The notes beneath the pieces are model-generated. The model made no database searches. It was not told the origin of the DNA and saw only the letters and a program-made list of their open reading frames with translations. A stretch of 64,000 nt of DNA, from assembly GCA_009377525.1 (NCBI GenBank), contig WHTW01000016.1, forward strand, positions 1 through 64,000. The letters are read 5' to 3'. Shown here piece by piece: positions 1 to 7,363 of this stretch (within the stretch, counting starts at the first letter, position 1; each line of letters starts with the position of its first letter). The stretch is from Rhodospirillales bacterium (lineage in GTDB: Bacteria; Pseudomonadota; Alphaproteobacteria; Reyranellales; Reyranellaceae). Made by a program: the position numbers and the translations under genes.

Positions 1-652
1 GTTGCGCTCCTTCGCCATCCGTGGCCGGGTTGTCGCCGATCGCCAGGATCGAAGCAGCCTCGAGTCCGAGCCGCGCCAGGACCGCGCGATACATCGCCGG
101 CGAGGGCTTGCCGACCTCGCGATAGGGCGTGCCTGGGCGACAGGCGAGCAGCGCGGCAAGCAGTGCGCCGGTCTCGGCGACCGGATGGCCGTCCGCGCCG
201 GGATGCGTGGGGTCGCCATTGGCGACCACCAGCCTCGCCCCGCCCTCGAGCTGGCGGACCGCGCGGTTGAGCTGGTCGTAGTCGAAGCGCTCGTCCCGGG
301 TCAGCAGCACGATGTCCGGTCGGTCGGCGTCGAGCTGTAGACCGGCTGCTCGGGCAAGCTCCTTGATGGCGTCGCTGCCGTAGATGCAGATGCCGGTTCC
401 CGGTTCCTCCGCCGCCAGCTGCTCGATCGCGGTGGCGCCCGCCAGCATGATCCGTTCGGCGGCGATGTGCAGGCCCAGTCCCGCCAGCCGGCCGGACAGC
501 GTGTGCGGCGTGTCGGTCGAGTTGTTCGAGATGATCCACAGCCGCTCGCCGGCATACGCCGCCAGTTCCCGCGCACCGGGAAGCACCCTGTCGCCGGCGA
601 TCAGGCAGCCGTCGAGGTCGCACAGCAGGGCGTCATAGCGGTCGAGCCACAT
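1..652 (-). CDS. HAD-IIA family sugar/glycerol-phosphate phosphatase, 3' end outside window
   Basis: Leftward gene open to the window edge, so its C-terminus is missing. The translated N-terminus MWLDRYDALLCDLDGCLIAG carries the HAD nucleophile motif DLDGCL. The sequence ISNNSTDT gives motif II, GKPSPAMY the motif III lysine, and GDNPATD the acidic motif IV. This layout is that of HAD subfamily IIA (NagD, 4-nitrophenylphosphatase, glycerol-3-phosphate and phosphoglycolate phosphatases). The ATG lies 2 bases after the stop of the upstream phosphodiesterase, so the two are surely co-transcribed. Next to an Ugp-like importer and a phosphodiesterase, dephosphorylation of an imported phosphate ester such as glycerol-3-phosphate is a reasonable inference. 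The exact substrate cannot be read from sequence. Confidence 0.8.
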   Translation of the reverse strand, partial: MWLDRYDALLCDLDGCLIAGDRVLPGARELAAYAGERLWIISNNSTDTPHTLSGRLAGLGLHIAAERIMLAGATAIEQLAAEEPGTGICIYGSDAIKELARAAGLQLDADRPDIVLLTRDERFDYDQLNRAVRQLEGGARLVVANGDPTHPGADGHPVAETGALLAALLACRPGTPYREVGKPSPAMYRAVLARLGLEAASILAIGDNPATDGEGAQ

Positions 653-654
653 GG

Positions 655-1491
655 TCAGCCGGCGAGCGCCGCCGTGCTGGGGGCATCCTGCGCCGCCTTG
701 TCGTGCAGCCAGTAGACCGGTCCGTCGTACAGGAAGGGCCGCTGGTGGATGACGATCGCATCCTTGGCCACGCTGACCAGGGAATAGTCGGGCATCTCGA
801 GACTGCCGGGAATCTCCTCGGAGACCAGATCGAACGCGACCTGATGGTTGGTTGCGCGCTGGATGTGGAACGGCACGCCGCGCCAGGTGCCGGCGATCGG
901 GCGGTGCACATGCCCGAGGAAGATGTGGTCGGGCCGTCGCCGCCTTTCGAAGACGGCCCACAGGGCTTCGGGGTTGCGCAGCCGGATCCGGTCGAGGTGA
1001 GGCAGTCCGGTGTCGAACGGCGGATGGTGCTGGAACAGCAGGACCGGCCGATCCGGCGGGGCTTCCGCCAGTGCCCGATCGAAGAACGCCAGCCTTGCCG
1101 GGCACAGGAAGCCCGCGTGCGTGCGGCTTTCCTCGTCGGCCGTGTCGAGCGTGATGACGGTGGCCGCTTCGAAGCGCCGCACCGACTGCACGTAGCCGTT
1201 GCCGTCGTCGTCGGCATCCGCGAAGACCGCGCGCAGCGGCTCGCGGCGATCGTGGTTGCCCATCATCAGGATGACCGGTGCCGCGAGGCCGCCCATGACC
1301 CTCTTCAGCTCGGCGTAGGCCGCGATCTCGCCCCAGTGCGCGAGATCGCCGGTGACGATCGCGAAGGCGATGTCGGCATGGTCCCGGTTGATGACGTGCA
1401 CCGCAGCGGCCAGTCGGGCGGCGGGATCGAGACCGTACAGAAGGCGTCCCGGCTCGACGAAATGCGTGTCGGTCAGAATGACGAATTTCAT
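655..1491 (-). CDS. Calcineurin-like metallophosphoesterase (GpdQ/CpdA-type)
   Basis: 278 aa with the full class III metallophosphoesterase motif set in order: DTH near residue 8, GDLAHWG near 48, GNHD near 77, the HH pair in FQHHPPF near 155, and GHVH near 190. This two-metal family includes 3',5'-cAMP phosphodiesterase CpdA and glycerophosphodiesterase GpdQ. There is no signal peptide, so it acts in the cytosol. It lies 65 bp downstream of the solute-binding protein gene and 2 bp before the HAD phosphatase in the same leftward operon. Context favours a role on an imported phosphodiester (GpdQ-like) over cAMP turnover, but the motifs alone do not decide. Confidence 0.85.
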   Translation of the reverse strand: MKFVILTDTHFVEPGRLLYGLDPAARLAAAVHVINRDHADIAFAIVTGDLAHWGEIAAYAELKRVMGGLAAPVILMMGNHDRREPLRAVFADADDDGNGYVQSVRRFEAATVITLDTADEESRTHAGFLCPARLAFFDRALAEAPPDRPVLLFQHHPPFDTGLPHLDRIRLRNPEALWAVFERRRRPDHIFLGHVHRPIAGTWRGVPFHIQRATNHQVAFDLVSEEIPGSLEMPDYSLVSVAKDAIVIHQRPFLYDGPVYWLHDKAAQDAPSTAALAG

Positions 1492-1556
1492 GGCGATGTC
1501 TGGTCCGTGGGAGCGGCCGCCGGAACCCGGCGACCGCTCGTGTCTGGTCGGGAGAG

Positions 1557-2819
1557 CTACTTGCGCGGCAGCAGCTTCTGGACGTCGGCGGTCATGTCGA
1601 CCACCACCTTGTCCGGCTCGCCGGCGCGCGCGCCGGTGACAATGGAGTTGAGATGGTCCTTGATCACGTCGGTGATCTTGAGGCCGTTCTCGCCGGGGAA
1701 AGCGTACCACTTGGTCAGGATCGGCAGCTGCTTGACCGCCGTGTAGTTGTTGGGATTCTCGGCGTAGAAGTCCTTGAGGTAGACTTCGTTGGCCTTCCTG
1801 TTGGGCGGCATGTAGCCCGTCGTCTTCGCGACGATGGCCGCGCCCTCCGCGCCGTGCCAGAACTTCATCACCTCCCAGGCGGCCTCGCGCTTCTTGGGAT
1901 CGGCGGTGAGGATGATGCCGACGTTCCCGCCGGCGGGCAGCCGGCCCTTTTCCGGTACGACGCCCGGAAACAGCGAGGTCTTGAGCTCGAATTTCTTGTT
2001 CACCATCTCCGTGACCTTGGCGAGGTCCGAGGTCGAGGTGAAGTGGATGCCGGTCTTGCCGGCGGCGAAGGCCGCCCGCATGTCGGGCTGGTTGAGGTTC
2101 GGCATCTTGGCCTCGGTCACCAGTCGCGCCAGGGTCTTGATCGCATACTGGCCCTCGGGTCCGTCGAAGGCGACCCTGGTTTCGTTGGCGTTCAGCATCG
2201 AGCCACCCTGCGCGAACACCGGCGCCTGCCACAGCCAGTTGCCCGTGATGTCCCAGGCATAGGTAACGCCGTTGATGTCGGGTCCGAGCGCCTTGATCTT
2301 CTTCGCGAGCTCGATGGCCTCCTCCCAGGCGGTCGGCAGCTTGTTAGGATCGCCGCCCGCCTTCTTCACCAGGTCGATGTTGTAGTAGGCGATTGGCAGA
2401 GAGATCGCGAACGGCAGAGCGTAGACCTTTCCGTTCTGCATGCCGATGTCGTACATCGCCTGATGGAAGCCCTCGGTCTCCATGCCCTTGTCGGAGTCGA
2501 TGAAGCCGTCGAGCGGCTGGGCGATGCCGCGGTCGACGAAGATGCGCACGCGATTGAGGCCCTGGAAGGTGATGTCGGGCATCTGCTTGGTGATCGCCTC
2601 GCGCAGCACCTTCTGGGTGCCCTCCTCGTAGGAGTCGTAGGGCGCGCGGAAGGTCACCTTGATGTCGGGGTGCTTCTTGGCGAACTCGGCGGCGATCTGC
2701 TTGTGGGGCTCGTTGAACAGCTCGCCGTAGGGATACTGGACGACGATCTCGGTGCCGGCCAGGGCCGGCAAGGCGGCCAACGCCAGGGCCGCGGAAAGCA
2801 GACAGGTCCTAAGCTTCAT
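1557..2819 (-). CDS. ABC transporter extracellular solute-binding protein (family 1, UgpB-like)
   Basis: 420 aa. The start is the ATG at 2819, preceded by a purine-rich GAGGAGAAGAGG; the open frame continues further upstream but without a signal peptide. Residues 1-21 (MKLRTCLLSAALALAALPALA) form a classic Sec signal with an ALA cleavage site. The mature part begins GTEIVVQYPYGELF and is followed by a typical family 1 periplasmic binding fold. It is the substrate receptor of the importer encoded upstream (two permeases and an ATPase). Family members bind sugars, polyols or sn-glycerol-3-phosphate/glycerophosphodiesters; the downstream phosphodiesterase and phosphatase point to the phosphorylated ligands. 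The ligand is an inference. Confidence 0.85.
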   Translation of the reverse strand: MKLRTCLLSAALALAALPALAGTEIVVQYPYGELFNEPHKQIAAEFAKKHPDIKVTFRAPYDSYEEGTQKVLREAITKQMPDITFQGLNRVRIFVDRGIAQPLDGFIDSDKGMETEGFHQAMYDIGMQNGKVYALPFAISLPIAYYNIDLVKKAGGDPNKLPTAWEEAIELAKKIKALGPDINGVTYAWDITGNWLWQAPVFAQGGSMLNANETRVAFDGPEGQYAIKTLARLVTEAKMPNLNQPDMRAAFAAGKTGIHFTSTSDLAKVTEMVNKKFELKTSLFPGVVPEKGRLPAGGNVGIILTADPKKREAAWEVMKFWHGAEGAAIVAKTTGYMPPNRKANEVYLKDFYAENPNNYTAVKQLPILTKWYAFPGENGLKITDVIKDHLNSIVTGARAGEPDKVVVDMTADVQKLLPRK

Positions 2820-2883
2820 CCTCTTCTCCTCTGATTGGTCAGACGTAAGGCCGTCGGCGGGCGTTGCTCGCCCGCTCCTCTCG

Positions 2884-3696
2884 TTACTTGAGGCCGGTGA
2901 AGGCGATCCCCTCGATGAAGCGGCGCTGCGCCAGCAGGAAGGCCACGACCAGCGGCGCAATGATGATCGTGGCGGCCGCCATCAGCGGGCCGTAGTCGGT
3001 GCCCGCCTCGGCGTTGCGGAAGGCGGCGACGCCCAGCGGCGGCGTGAACAGCGGCTCGCTGTTGAGCGCGATCAGCGGCCAGAAGTAGTCGTTCCAGTGC
3101 GCCACGACGGAGAAGATGCCGAACGCGGTGACGGCGGGGATCGCCGTCGGCAGCATGACCCGCCACACGATGCCGAGTTCGGAGATACCGTCCATGCGCG
3201 CCGCGTCGATCAGGTCGTCGGGCACGGTGAGGAAGAACTGGCGCATCAGGAAGATGCCGAACACCGAGATGATGAACGGCAGGATAAGCGCGGCGTAGCT
3301 GTCCAGGATGCCGAGATGATGGAACAGCAGGAACAGCGGCACGGCGATGGCCTGAGGCGGGATCAGGATGCAGAACAGCACCAGGGCGAACACCGTCTGG
3401 CGGCCGTGGAAGCGCAGCTTGGCGAGCGCATAGGCGGCGGGCAGGGCGATCAGCGCCTGCAGGACGAAGATCGAGGCCGTGACGATGGCGCCGTTCAGCA
3501 GGAACTGCAGCAGCGGCGCCTTGGCGAAGGCGGCCGTGTAGTTCTCCACGGCGTGCAGCTTCTCCGGCCACCAGCGGATCTCTGACAGGAAGACCTCCGA
3601 CCGCGGCTTGAGCGAGGTCGAGATCATCCAGGCGAAGGGCAGCAGCGTGACGGCCGCGAGGACCAGCAGCACGGCGTGACGGAGGAAGGCGGTCAT
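2884..3696 (-). CDS. ABC transporter permease, MalG/UgpE family
   Basis: 270 aa with about six transmembrane helices. The first is near residues 5-25, followed by the periplasmic segment typical of MalG/UgpE proteins. The cytoplasmic EAA loop is visible as DAARMDGISELGIVWRVMLP near residues 170-190; it docks on the ATPase. The ATG at 3696 overlaps the stop of the preceding permease gene (ATGA), showing translational coupling and favouring this start over the much longer open frame. It forms the inner-membrane channel with the 3693-4631 product. Confidence 0.9.
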   Translation of the reverse strand: MTAFLRHAVLLVLAAVTLLPFAWMISTSLKPRSEVFLSEIRWWPEKLHAVENYTAAFAKAPLLQFLLNGAIVTASIFVLQALIALPAAYALAKLRFHGRQTVFALVLFCILIPPQAIAVPLFLLFHHLGILDSYAALILPFIISVFGIFLMRQFFLTVPDDLIDAARMDGISELGIVWRVMLPTAIPAVTAFGIFSVVAHWNDYFWPLIALNSEPLFTPPLGVAAFRNAEAGTDYGPLMAAATIIIAPLVVAFLLAQRRFIEGIAFTGLK

Positions 3697-4631
3697 GCGT
3701 AGTGCACCTTCTTCTCGATCAGCCGCGCCTTGATCACGGTCAGCGTCAGCACGAAGACCAGGAAGATCACGGCGACGGCGGCGGCCAGCCCCGACCGGAA
3801 GAACTCGAAGCCCTCCGAGTACATGGTGTAGAGCAGCACCTCGGACGCCTTGTTGGGGCCGCCCTTGGTCAGCACGTGGACCGTGTCGAAGACCTGGAAG
3901 GAGCGGATGGCCGAGATGATGACCACGAACATCGTGACCGGCCCCAGCATCGGCCAGGTGACCAGCCAGAAGCGCGACCACGCCGACTGCGCGCCGTCGA
4001 GCGCCGCCGCGTCGTAGAGATGGCGGGGGATCGAGACCAGCCCGGCGAGGAACAGCACCATGTTGAAGCCGAACAGCTGCCAGATGCCGATGGCGGCGAG
4101 CGTCGGCAGGGCGAGCGCCGGGTCGGTCAGCCAGGCGTGCGGCGCCAGGCCGACCGCCTTCAGGAGCAGGTTGATCAGCCCGAACTGCGGATGGAGCATG
4201 TACTCCCACGAGATCGCCATGGCGATAAGCGTGGCCATGACCGGAATGAAGAACACGGCGCGGTAGAACGTGCGCAGCCCGCCGCCCGACTCGATCAGCA
4301 GCGCGATGCCGAGTCCCAGCGCGACCGAGGCCGGGACGACGATGGCGACGTACTTCAGGGTGTTGCCGAGCGACGTCCAGAACACCCGGTCGGCGAACAG
4401 GTCCCGGTAGTTCTGCAGGCCGATGAAGGCGACGGTCGAGGCGCCGAGCTGGTAGTCGGTGAACGACATGATCAGCACGGTGACCACCGGGCCGATCAGC
4501 AGCAGGACCATCAGGAACAGGGCCGGGAAGGACAGCGCCAGCGCCGTCCAGTGGTGCTGGAACCGCTCGAGCGCCGTCGCCCGGGGCGGCGCGGCGACCT
4601 CCGCGCTGCGATCGAGCGCGATGTCAGCCAT
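3693..4631 (-). CDS. ABC transporter permease, MalF/UgpA family
   Basis: 312 aa. A short cytoplasmic N-terminus of about 30 residues precedes six predicted membrane helices, and the EAA-type loop is DAAALDGAQSAWSRFWLVTW near residue 215. This is the UgpA/MalF partner of the next permease. The ATG at 4631 overlaps the end of the ATPase gene by 8 bases, and its own stop overlaps the next start. The reading frame is open further upstream, but that stretch lies inside the ATPase gene and is not membrane-like. Confidence 0.9.
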   Translation of the reverse strand: MADIALDRSAEVAAPPRATALERFQHHWTALALSFPALFLMVLLLIGPVVTVLIMSFTDYQLGASTVAFIGLQNYRDLFADRVFWTSLGNTLKYVAIVVPASVALGLGIALLIESGGGLRTFYRAVFFIPVMATLIAMAISWEYMLHPQFGLINLLLKAVGLAPHAWLTDPALALPTLAAIGIWQLFGFNMVLFLAGLVSIPRHLYDAAALDGAQSAWSRFWLVTWPMLGPVTMFVVIISAIRSFQVFDTVHVLTKGGPNKASEVLLYTMYSEGFEFFRSGLAAAVAVIFLVFVLTLTVIKARLIEKKVHYA

Positions 4632-5781
4632 TGACCACCTGCCGGTAGGCGACCGGCCGCGCGCCGAGGCGGCGGCCCTCGGCGTCGAAGAAGCTGGGCA
4701 TGGCCGGCTTCGGCACCAGGGTGACCGGGCTGCCGACGCCGAGCGTGCGCGCTTCGCCCGGCTCGAGCCGGCAGAGCACGGGCGCATCGAAGCCGCCAAC
4801 CGCGGCATGCACGAAAACCTCGGAGCCCAGGTTCTCGACGTGGCTGACCGTGCCGCGCCATGCGCCGTCCGCCACGGTGGCGGGGCGCAGTGCCTCGGGC
4901 CGGATGCCGACCTGGATCGGCGTGCCGGACGGCACGTCGAGGCGCTGGTCGAGGGCGAGCCCCAGCACGCGGACCCGCCCGTCGGCGTCGACCCGCCCCG
5001 GCAGGATGTTGATCTTGGGCGAGCCGATGAACTCGGCGACCCGGATGTCCTGCGGCCGGTTGTAGATCTCGTCCGGCGTCCCGACCTGCACGATGTTGCC
5101 CGCCATCATGACGGCGATGCGGTCCGACATGGTCATGGCCTCGGCCTGGTCGTGCGTCACGTAGATGAAGGTGGCGCCCAGCCGGCGGTGGAGCTGGGCG
5201 ATCTCGGCCCGCATGTGGACACGCAGCTTGGCGTCGAGGTTCGACAGGGGCTCGTCGAGCAAAAACGCCTTGGGCTGGCGGACGATCGCCCGTCCGACGG
5301 CGACCCGCTGGCGCTGGCCGCCGGACAGCTGGCCCGGCCGCCGGGCCAGCAGCTCGGTCAGCCCCAGCAGGTCCGCCGCGCGTTCGACGTCGGCGCGGAT
5401 CTCCCGCTGGATGCGGCGTGTGCCCGGGACGACCCACGCGGCGAGCGGCAGCCGCTGCCAGGCGTTCAGCCGCCGCATGCGCAGCGGCACGGCGATGTTG
5501 TCGAACACCGAGAGGTGGGGATAGAGCGCGTAGGACTGGAACACCATCGCGAGATCGCGCCGGCTCGCCTTCACGCCGCTGACATCGCGGGCCTCGATGA
5601 CGACCGCGCCTTCGCTCTGCCGCTCGAGGCCGGCGATGATCCGGAGCAGGGTCGACTTGCCGCAGCCCGAGGGGCCGACCAGCGAGATGAACTCGCCGTG
5701 GGCGATCTCGAGATCGACGCCCCGCAGGACCTCGGTGCGATCGAAGGTCTTCCGGATGTTTCTGACCGCTAGCTGCGCCAT
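4624..5781 (-). CDS. ABC transporter ATP-binding protein, MalK/UgpC family
   Basis: 385 aa. It has a Walker A GPSGCGKST at residues 36-44, Q-loop glutamine about 82, signature LSGGQ at about 152-156, Walker B FLLDEP at about 173-178 and the H-loop histidine in YVTHD at about 210. The C-terminal ~120 residues form the MalK-type regulatory OB domain. The helical domain carries about 15 extra residues (around 107-125, AWQRLPLAAWVVPGTRR) compared with the usual MalK layout. I chose the ATG at 5781 rather than the TTG four codons earlier because GGGGAAGG sits directly before it. First gene of the leftward operon, divergent from the LysR gene. Confidence 0.9.
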   Translation of the reverse strand: MAQLAVRNIRKTFDRTEVLRGVDLEIAHGEFISLVGPSGCGKSTLLRIIAGLERQSEGAVVIEARDVSGVKASRRDLAMVFQSYALYPHLSVFDNIAVPLRMRRLNAWQRLPLAAWVVPGTRRIQREIRADVERAADLLGLTELLARRPGQLSGGQRQRVAVGRAIVRQPKAFLLDEPLSNLDAKLRVHMRAEIAQLHRRLGATFIYVTHDQAEAMTMSDRIAVMMAGNIVQVGTPDEIYNRPQDIRVAEFIGSPKINILPGRVDADGRVRVLGLALDQRLDVPSGTPIQVGIRPEALRPATVADGAWRGTVSHVENLGSEVFVHAAVGGFDAPVLCRLEPGEARTLGVGSPVTLVPKPAMPSFFDAEGRRLGARPVAYRQVVNG

Positions 5782-5832
5782 CGCCTTCCCCAACGTCGCC
5801 CCTGCCGACGCTGTGGATGGTTAAAGCGATCG

Positions 5833-5856
5833 TTTGACAGTCACATAACAGTCAAA
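5833..5856. promoter_or_regulatory. 24-bp inverted repeat in the divergent ABC/LysR intergenic region
   Basis: The arms TTTGACAGT and ACAGTCAAA form an imperfect dyad (one mismatch per 9-bp arm) around a 6-base centre. It lies between the ABC operon start (5781) and the LysR gene start (5906). LysR-type regulators usually bind such dyads in the divergent region, so this is the best operator candidate here. A TTGACA hexamer (5834-5839) is embedded in it, but I see no good -10 box at normal spacing. Confidence 0.5.
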
Positions 5857-5905
5857 GGCAAAGCTTATAGGTCGGCGAACCATCGACTGAGGCAGAGGCG
5901 GGACC

Positions 5906-6796
5906 ATGTCGCTGACCAGCTCGCGGATCCGGGCGATCAATGCCGTGTTCGAGGCCGGGACCTTCTCGGCCGCCGCCAAGCGGCTCGGCATCTCGCAGCC
6001 CGCCGTGGCGCAGCAGGTGCGCGACGTCGAGACCGACTTCGGCGTCACGCTGTTCGACCGCCGCGGCAGCGGCCTGGTGGCGACGGCGTTGTGCCGCCAG
6101 CTCTATGGCGTCACCCAGCGCATGCAGGCGACGGAATCGCGGGCGCTGGCGATCCTGCGCCAGCACAGCGAGCTCAAGGGCGGCACCCTGCGCATCGGCC
6201 TGGGCAACGCCCTGCCCGGCATGACGCTGATCTCCGACTTCCAGAACCTCTACGCCCGCATCGGGATCAGCGTGGAGATGGGCAGCTGGGCCTCGATCAT
6301 CGACGCCGTGGTGAACCAGCGCGTCGACCTCGGCGTCCTGCCGCAGATCCCGGACGACGGCCGCTTCCGCCGCGAGACCTGCCTGCACCACAGCGTGGTC
6401 GCCATCGTCAGCGCGACCCATCCGCTGGCCGGCGCGCGCCGCGTCACCTGCCAGGACCTGATGGCCCATCCGCTGGTCTTCCGCACCCAGCACTCCTCGA
6501 CGCAGCGCGTGGTCGACGGCGGCTTCCGCAAGGCCGGGCTGGAGCCCAAGCCGGCCATCGTTCTCGACACCCGCGACGGCGTGCTGGAGGCGGTGATCAA
6601 CGATCTCGGGATCGGCTTCATGTGGGAGCACGGTTCGAGCCGGACCGACGTCGTCAAGCTGCGCGTCCAGGAGATGGCGGCGCCGGTGCCCGAACACATC
6701 TTCTGCCTGGCGCGCCGGCGCGACACCCTCGTCGACCTCTTCTTCCAGTCGCGGCGGATCAACACCCTGCGCGGCGGTCGCGCCCCGGCGGCCTGA
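5906..6796 (+). CDS. LysR-family transcriptional regulator
   Basis: 296 aa. The N-terminal winged helix-turn-helix (residues ~5-65) contains the LysR hallmark GTFSAAAKRLGISQPAVAQQ. It is followed by a linker helix and a two-lobed periplasmic-binding-like effector domain (from about residue 90). It is transcribed divergently from the ABC importer operon, with about 125 bp and a dyad between them, the classic arrangement for a LysR protein controlling its neighbour. The inducer is unknown; a transported phosphate ester is only an inference. Confidence 0.9.
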   Translation: MSLTSSRIRAINAVFEAGTFSAAAKRLGISQPAVAQQVRDVETDFGVTLFDRRGSGLVATALCRQLYGVTQRMQATESRALAILRQHSELKGGTLRIGLGNALPGMTLISDFQNLYARIGISVEMGSWASIIDAVVNQRVDLGVLPQIPDDGRFRRETCLHHSVVAIVSATHPLAGARRVTCQDLMAHPLVFRTQHSSTQRVVDGGFRKAGLEPKPAIVLDTRDGVLEAVINDLGIGFMWEHGSSRTDVVKLRVQEMAAPVPEHIFCLARRRDTLVDLFFQSRRINTLRGGRAPAA

Positions 6797-6815
6797 TGCG
6801 AGCCTGCGATCGCTG

Positions 6816-7340
6816 TTACGGCTTGCCGAAGGTCGCGATGCGATCGACGTTGCAGATGAACAGCACGCGCTTTTCGTCGATGGCGGGGTCGCGCAATCCG
6901 TAAGGCGGTGGATTGCCGGTGTACTTGGTCCAGATCTTGTCGAGCTGCCGGGTGACGCGCTCGCCGCCTGGATCCTCCTCCCGTTCCTCGCGCTCCACCG
7001 AGCATTTGAGCTGGACCCAGTGATAGGCGTTGTCGGGATTGACGATCAGGATCGTGAATTCGGGATTCTTTCGGATCCAGCCGCATTTCGGCCGATGCGA
7101 TGCCGTGTTCACCAGCACCTTGTCGCCTTCATAGTCGAACCACATCGGTGTCAGCCCGATGCGGCCATCGGGTCCGATGAGGCCGAGCGTCACGGCGATC
7201 GGCCGGTCGAGCAGCGCCTTGTAGATAGGATCGAGGTCCGACAGGCCCTTGATCCTGACCCGTTCGCCGACGGCGAACTGGCCCTCCTGCAGGCCGCCGG
7301 AAACATCTCGGAACTTCGCCACGGTGATGCCGGTTGCCAT
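6816..7340 (-). CDS. Pyridoxamine 5'-phosphate oxidase-like (PPOX-fold) flavin protein
   Basis: 174 aa. The sequence has the split-barrel flavin-binding signature of the PPOX superfamily: PIAVTLGLIGPDGRIGLTPM near residue 50 followed by WFDYEGDKVLVNTASHRPKC. Members use FMN, FAD or F420 to reduce or oxidise small molecules. The gene is 23 bp behind the Baeyer-Villiger monooxygenase gene on the same strand and is probably co-transcribed, so it may provide reduced flavin or act on the same pathway. The cofactor cannot be assigned here. Confidence 0.75.
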   Translation of the reverse strand: MATGITVAKFRDVSGGLQEGQFAVGERVRIKGLSDLDPIYKALLDRPIAVTLGLIGPDGRIGLTPMWFDYEGDKVLVNTASHRPKCGWIRKNPEFTILIVNPDNAYHWVQLKCSVEREEREEDPGGERVTRQLDKIWTKYTGNPPPYGLRDPAIDEKRVLFICNVDRIATFGKP

Positions 7341-7363
7341 GGGTCCCTCCCAATGCGAGCTGG

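Noticed and set aside
2752-3585. Long plus-strand frame opposite the permease gene
   Set aside because: Antisense shadow of a high-GC gene: Asp/Arg/Gln-rich without hydrophobic pattern, while the opposite strand shows a clear permease.
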